A DNA stretch of 12,054 nt, taken from contig NW_003129366.1 of the NCBI RefSeq assembly GCF_000003605.2, positions 44,345-56,398 on the forward strand. The letters run 5' to 3'. Below, piece after piece: positions 8,346 to 12,054 of the stretch (position 1 is the stretch's first letter; the number at the start of each line of letters is the position of its first letter). Made by a program: the position numbers and the translations under genes. The notes under the pieces were generated by a model that did not search any database, had not been told where the DNA came from, and saw nothing but the letters and a program-made list of their open reading frames with translations. This DNA is from Saccoglossus kowalevskii (lineage: Eukaryota; Hemichordata; Enteropneusta; Harrimaniidae).

Positions 8346-8354
8346 ACCTACCTC
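8346..8354 (-). other. MYO9: 5' splice site ending the myosin IX exon
   Basis: On the minus strand GAG|GTAGGT sits exactly where similarity to myosin IX stops: protein similarity ends at ...GAGPVLE and the next codons (VGYKTFLYLS then stop) match no myosin. The last exon base is 8352, the coding length to there is 828 bases, and the intron is phase 0. Confidence 0.9.
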
Positions 8355-9179
8355 AAGCACTGGTCCAGCTCCAAGTATTGTCTGCTCCAAACCACTGGCA
8401 TGTCCCTTTCGACTTAATGCTGTCAGGTGATGAAGCAATAGATTGGTAGCCTCTGTTTTTCCAGACCCACTCTCTCCGGATATCACTACACACTGGTTTT
8501 TCTTCTTATCCAGCATAGTGTGAAAAGCCGCATCGGCAATCGCGAAAATATGTGGTGGCAGTTCACCAAGACGACGATTCTGGTACATGTTCACAAACTT
8601 AGGGTTGTAAATCGGGAAGAACTTGAAAGGATTCACAGAAATTAAAATTGAACCAACGTATGTGTAAATTTTGCCACGTTTAAACCGGGCAACAATACTT
8701 TCAGTCAGAGTGTCCTCGCTTAGATCGGGTAAATTGCATAAATCATCAAACTCTCCTTCATCAACCTTTGGTATAATCCCGCTCATAAATGAGTCCAATG
8801 TGAAATCATTGAAGGCACTGTAAGTGTCATGTTCCTGATAAATGCTGCGTAAAAACAAACGATACTTGGTATGGACGTAACTGGGATCAGCAGGACCATG
8901 TCCAGGACTTTTTGGCCAGAGTAACTGAGCTCTGACTGGATACTCCGAATCTCCAAGTTTTCGCTCAATACAGTTTTGACCAGATTCTTGGCAGACTTCT
9001 GCCAAGTAATAATCCTTAGCATTGTCTAATGAAAGTTTTGACACAACATTTTCAATCAACTGTGGCACTGTGGTGTATTTTGTTGCCTGAACCGCTGTAA
9101 AGACTGTATCTGGAGCACATGTTCCTGGATACACCCTAACCATGTACTGCACCTCTCCAACACTATTGTATCTTTCCAT
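8352..9179 (-). CDS. MYO9: Class IX (RhoGAP) myosin, first coding exon: RA-like domain plus start of motor
   Basis: Class IX myosins are single-headed actin motors whose tail carries a RhoGAP domain that turns off Rho at actin-rich sites. Only the first 276 residues are seen. Residues about 10-90 match the family's N-terminal Ras-associating-like fold (YMVRVYPG near the start, QLLWPK at its end). Residues 91-140 are a poorly conserved linker. The motor starts near 142: DLCNLPDL at 146-153, IYTYVGSILISVNPFK at 171-186, NPKFVNMY at 192-199 and the ATP P-loop GESGSGKT at 235-242. The stretch HLTALSRKG (251-259), then TILGAGPVLE, is typical of class IX rather than other myosins. The start is the first ATG after an upstream in-frame TGA at 9186-9188; its context is strong (A at -3, G at +4). 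The reading frame runs ten codons past the donor into the intron; those are not protein. Switch I, the rest of the motor, IQ motifs, C1 and RhoGAP must lie in exons outside the window. Family assignment is very secure. Confidence 0.95.
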
Positions 9180-9273
9180 TCTTAATCACAAGCAGATCAC
9201 TTATTGTAAATGTCTATATAAAACTAAATTGGTTTAATATAAATATCTCTGTGGATTCCGGAAGATTCTGCTT
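9180..9273 (-). other. MYO9: Predicted 5' UTR part of the myosin IX first coding exon
   Basis: This 94-base stretch lies between a strong splice acceptor and the myosin start codon. It has no ATG of its own, so the codon at 9179 would be the first AUG of the exon, and an in-frame TGA at 9186-9188 closes the frame upstream. A weaker AG at 9181-9182, one base before the start codon, could serve as an alternative acceptor, but its upstream sequence is not pyrimidine-rich. Confidence 0.6.
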
Positions 9274-9290
9274 CTGAAAAAGAACAAATA
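9274..9290 (-). other. Predicted 3' splice site of a 5' UTR intron
   Basis: Read on the minus strand the sequence is TTTGTTCTTTTTCAG, a near-ideal polypyrimidine tract followed by CAG, with the exon starting AAGCAG at 9273. It implies at least one non-coding first exon further upstream (at higher coordinates), in or beyond this window. Its match to the consensus is seen directly; its use is inferred. Confidence 0.6.
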
Positions 9291-10100
9291 CATTATGCAA
9301 TACTTAGTACAATAATGTATGTGATGGTATTGACTTGGACAATGCAGTATGATAAGTTCATTACAAATATTTCCTTTAAAAACTAGAGATGTCTCGTACT
9401 GAACACATAAAAACTGGTTCATACATGTATAGTCAGGTCACTAGAACTTAAAATCCATGATGGCCATGGATGTCTAGATGTACCATAATTAAAAATTTTA
9501 TTTTCAATTTCAACCAGTTCAAAGCATTTTTAGAAATTTTGGTCTTGAATTTAGAAGGTCTCACAACACTGAACTCAAACCAAGTTAGAATCTGTGCAAT
9601 GCAATCATTAAAAATATTATACTGCAAACCATTCACCACTGCTAGAAATGTAATTTCAGGATTTATTACATTCATGAAGACAAAGTTTTGTGATGTCACT
9701 GACCACCCATTCTGGTGTCAGACTCAAGAACAATTTTTTTAAACTAGAATGATTATTTTTTCAAAAAAGCGATATTGTTGGATATGCACTTGAACAAGAT
9801 AGTCACAGCAATCGCCATAGCATATAAGTTGATATGAACATGGAAGAATATGATTTCATACTGACTAATACATTTGGTTGGTTGGTTTATTTTATTTTCC
9901 ATTCAATTTTAAATCAAAAAAGTCTATTTGTTTATTATTTAATCTAGGAATTGACATTTTATCCAGGTTGAAGAATTTAAAAACACACAAGTTTGAGTTG
10001 GTGGGTGTTAGTATGAATACCTGAGAAAATCAGTAATTCAGTATGTACTTCAGTTTGTATAGTCTATCCTTTCAGAAGCATTACAATAATCCATGTTGCA
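9291..10100. other. Upstream flank or 5' UTR intron, no gene supported
   Basis: Overlapping frames on both strands at 9448-9742 (up to 90 codons) match nothing I recognise and lack exon signals. A short palindrome, ATCCATG-atggc-CATGGAT style, lies at about 9451-9469. No promoter element can be singled out. Confidence 0.5.
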
Positions 10101-10113
10101 CCCCCCCCCCCCC
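10101..10113. repeat. Run of 13 cytosines
   Basis: An uninterrupted C13 lies in AT-rich sequence on the plus strand, which makes G13 on the myosin sense strand. Its length may be unreliable because such runs are error-prone in sequencing. Confidence 0.95.
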
Positions 10114-10934
10114 AAATAACATACTTAACCAACACCACTCTGTGCACATGGAGTAGGTAGGTATTCTATATTGAAAAACATTTCTATAAGTGTTCATAAT
10201 AGAGAAAATAGTAAAATATAAAGATGAAGCAGAGCATCATGAGTATTCTCTAGTTTAAAATGTACAAACTTCAAAATGGTTCCACTTTCTATCAACCATT
10301 CAACATACACTTCTACAATTTATAACACACATATTTGCAAAGTACATATATTCACAATTATGATTAATTATGTCAATGCAAAATGTTATAGTTTGGATGT
10401 ATTTGAAGACTGAATTTTAGTTTGATGCCATGACTGAGGATAGGCAGCAAGACAAAGAATTTCAGATTTTGCTGTTTTTGGAGTAATTGGCTATTTAATG
10501 TGATATTTTCACCTGTTACATAACCAGGAACATATCACCCTGCCCATACATGTACATTTTGTATTCTTTGGTGGAAAGTCAGTTGATGAGGATGGGGGTG
10601 GGGATTGCACAGATCGAAGGTTCAGTAGTGAATGACTTGTTTGTTCATTGTTTATAATTCTGGCAAAACATCAAGCATATGCAAATTTAAGAAATAAGGC
10701 TAGATCATTATAACTTACTTCACATACTATAAAATACTTTATTTTCACTTGGAATTAATTTTGATTCAGTGAAAACAAGTCATTGAAAATGACACAGTGC
10801 CTGTTAAATTTTTGAAAGTTCTTTTTGTGCTCGTCATATCAAAGTGGAGGTGTTGTCGCGAGCATGTACTTAAAACTTGAGTCCCAAGTAGCAGATACAA
10901 CAGATTGTTTATTTACATCAAAACACATGTTCCG
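10114..10934. other. AT-rich flank, nothing recognised
   Basis: Only AT-rich sequence without repeats or exon-like frames is visible. A GATGGGGGTGGGG stretch near 10590 is the only G-rich spot. Confidence 0.5.
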
Positions 10935-11275
10935 TGTAGTAGTAATATGGCCAAAAATAAAAACAGTCGTTATTCGGCCATCTTTGATCTGATTATGAAA
11001 CACACTGATATGTATGATGTATGTGCCAAATACGAATGAAAATGGTACATAAATTGCGGAAATATAGTAGTAAGGCCAAAAAGTCAGATGGCTGTCAATC
11101 GGCCATCCTTGTCCAGATTTTGAAACAAATTGTCATGGACATGCATCCTAACATGTATAAAGTATGTGCCAAATTTGAATGAAAACTGACAAAGCATGTC
11201 CAAGATACCACATTTAAAAAAAAAAAACAAGATGCCTGCCAGTCGGCCATCTTTGATCCAATTGCGAAAGAAATC
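10935..11275 (+). repeat. Second group of palindromic repeat units, about three diverged copies
   Basis: CGGCCATC recurs at 10975, 11100 and 11244, followed each time by CTTTGATC-like sequence and, in two copies, by an ATGTATGTGCCAAATWYGAATGAAAA block. The units resemble those at 5026-5768 (shared GATGTATGTG and GGCCAT palindromes) but the arms read GATGGC/GCCATC instead of AATGGC/GCCATT. An A12 run at 11216-11227 lengthens the last spacing. This shows the family occurs on both sides of the myosin exon. Confidence 0.8.
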
Positions 11276-11574
11276 AGGGTTCTCCCCAGAGCTTTTTAGC
11301 ACCGAGGTTCACGGCGATATACTTGTGAATCTCGGCGCTATGTGTTCCGACCTCTGTGCTTGATTTGATATTTGACATGCTAATATCAGATGTGTCGGCC
11401 CGACCGTCACTCAAAATTAGTGACCACCACGGGAACGCTTCCGACCAGAACTATTGTCCAATTGTTATAATAATTACGTACCGACCGACACGCATCCTGC
11501 CAGTCGTGGATTATAATTTGTAAACAAGCAGCCTATCGGCTGAGATAGTTTCGCTGTTAGAAATGCACATTTCA
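11276..11574. other. CpG-dense islet
   Basis: About 19 CpG sites fall between 11300 and 11560, far more than anywhere else in the window. It contains the long hairpin at 11298-11339, four CCGACC motifs (11347, 11400, 11441, 11481) and GTCGGCCCGAC at 11394-11404. No reading frame of note is present. It could be a promoter or first exon of the myosin gene, about 2.1 kb upstream of the coding exon, or a young unmutated transposon piece. Confidence 0.6.
11298..11339. repeat. 15-bp-arm hairpin in the CpG islet
   Basis: Arms AGCACCGAGGTTCAC (11298-11312) and GTGAATCTCGGCGCT (11325-11339) enclose a 12-base loop. They pair throughout except for one A-C mismatch and one G-U wobble. Confidence 0.8.
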
Positions 11575-12054
11575 ATTAAAGAACTGAAGACATCATCAGA
11601 AAATGAACAATATGTATAGTATCAAAGCAATCGGACTTACAGTTTTTAACAAGAAGTCGAAAATATCACTTTCTACCAAAAATGACCAAAATATTCACCA
11701 AAATTAGAGAATTGAAGATATCATCACGAAATGAACAAATCTGAGAAAGGTCTACATGTAGTATCTATATATGTAATATCAAAGCAATTGAACTTTTGGT
11801 TTTTAACAAGAAGTCGAAAATATCACTTTTTACCAAATATGACAAAAATATTCACCAAAATTATAGAATCCAAGATATCATCACGAAATGAACAAATCTG
11901 AGAAAGGTCTACATGTAGTATCTAAATATGTAATATCAAAGCAATTAAACTATTGGTTTTTAACAAGAAGTCAAAAATATCACTTTTTACCAAAAATTAC
12001 AAAAATATTCACGAAAATTAGAGAATTGAAGACCATCATCATGAAATGAACAAA
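11575..12054 (+). repeat. 157-bp satellite-like tandem repeat, about 3 copies, cut by the right edge
   Basis: Landmark GAAYTGAAG or its variant starts at 11581, 11709, 11866 and 12023. The last three are exactly 157 bases apart; the first unit is 128 bases because it lacks 29 bases that in later copies include the perfect palindrome CTACATGTAG (11752-11761 and 11909-11918). Shared blocks include GAAATGAACAAA, ATATCAAAGCAATT, TTTTTAACAAGAAGTC, AAAATATCACTTT and AAATATTCAC. Copies two and three are very alike. The array continues beyond the window. Confidence 0.95.

Larger units (their letters stand above)
1..8351 (-). other. MYO9: Putative myosin IX intron, running off the left edge
   Basis: The next exon should encode a segment like AFGNAKT followed by the switch I asparagine-serine-arginine motif. 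I looked for its reverse complement by eye and did not find it, so the region is read as one intron of at least 8.35 kb. It is AT-rich and filled with tandem repeats, hairpin repeats, a SINE and a LINE remnant, listed separately. A short missed exon cannot be excluded without a profile search. Confidence 0.65.

Noticed and set aside
8322-8351. Ten extra codons after GAGPVLE as part of the protein
   Set aside because: They follow a consensus GT donor at the exact point where myosin similarity ends.
8783-9022. 79-codon minus-strand frame inside the myosin exon
   Set aside because: It is an out-of-frame shadow of the myosin coding sequence.
9448-9742. Overlapping open frames on both strands (83 and 90 codons)
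   Set aside because: Overlap on opposite strands, unrecognised peptides and lack of splice signals make them chance frames.

Overview
The window looks like nuclear DNA from an invertebrate animal. It is AT-rich, holds one spliced coding exon with consensus splice sites, and is otherwise filled with tandem repeats and degraded transposable elements. A marine mollusc is my best guess, from the short palindromic repeats and the hairpin- and microsatellite-bearing repeat blocks, but this is an inference and not a firm call.

The only convincing gene is on the minus strand. An exon whose coding part is 8352-9179 encodes the first 276 residues of a class IX (RhoGAP) myosin: an N-terminal Ras-associating-like domain, a linker, and the start of the motor up to and beyond the P-loop. 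A consensus donor ends the exon in phase 0 at 8352/8351. A strong acceptor at 9274-9290 suggests that the exon begins in the 5' UTR at 9273. I found no later myosin exon, so everything from 8351 down to 1 is read as one intron of at least 8.3 kb. Everything above 9274 is a 5' UTR intron or upstream flank.

From left to right the putative intron holds: a 38-bp tandem repeat at the left edge; a composite block (488-2648) in which two diverged direct repeats bracket an array of about 305-bp units, a CA tract and two tandem hairpins; a 16-bp tandem repeat; a tRNA-like SINE; a 17-bp minisatellite; a second block (5026-5844) built the same way, with palindromic units, a CA tract and a terminal hairpin; a 24-copy 32-bp minisatellite (6118-6875); and a decayed LINE reverse-transcriptase fragment (about 7460-7735).

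Upstream of the exon there is mostly featureless AT-rich sequence, a 13-C run, a second group of the palindromic units (10935-11275), a CpG-dense islet with a long hairpin (11276-11574), and a 157-bp nucleosome-sized satellite that runs off the right edge.

No operon, prokaryotic defence system, CRISPR array or new protein system was seen. The points most worth checking are structural: repeat blocks with a shared architecture, hairpins with paired (compensatory) substitutions, and the CpG-dense islet that might mark an upstream myosin promoter.
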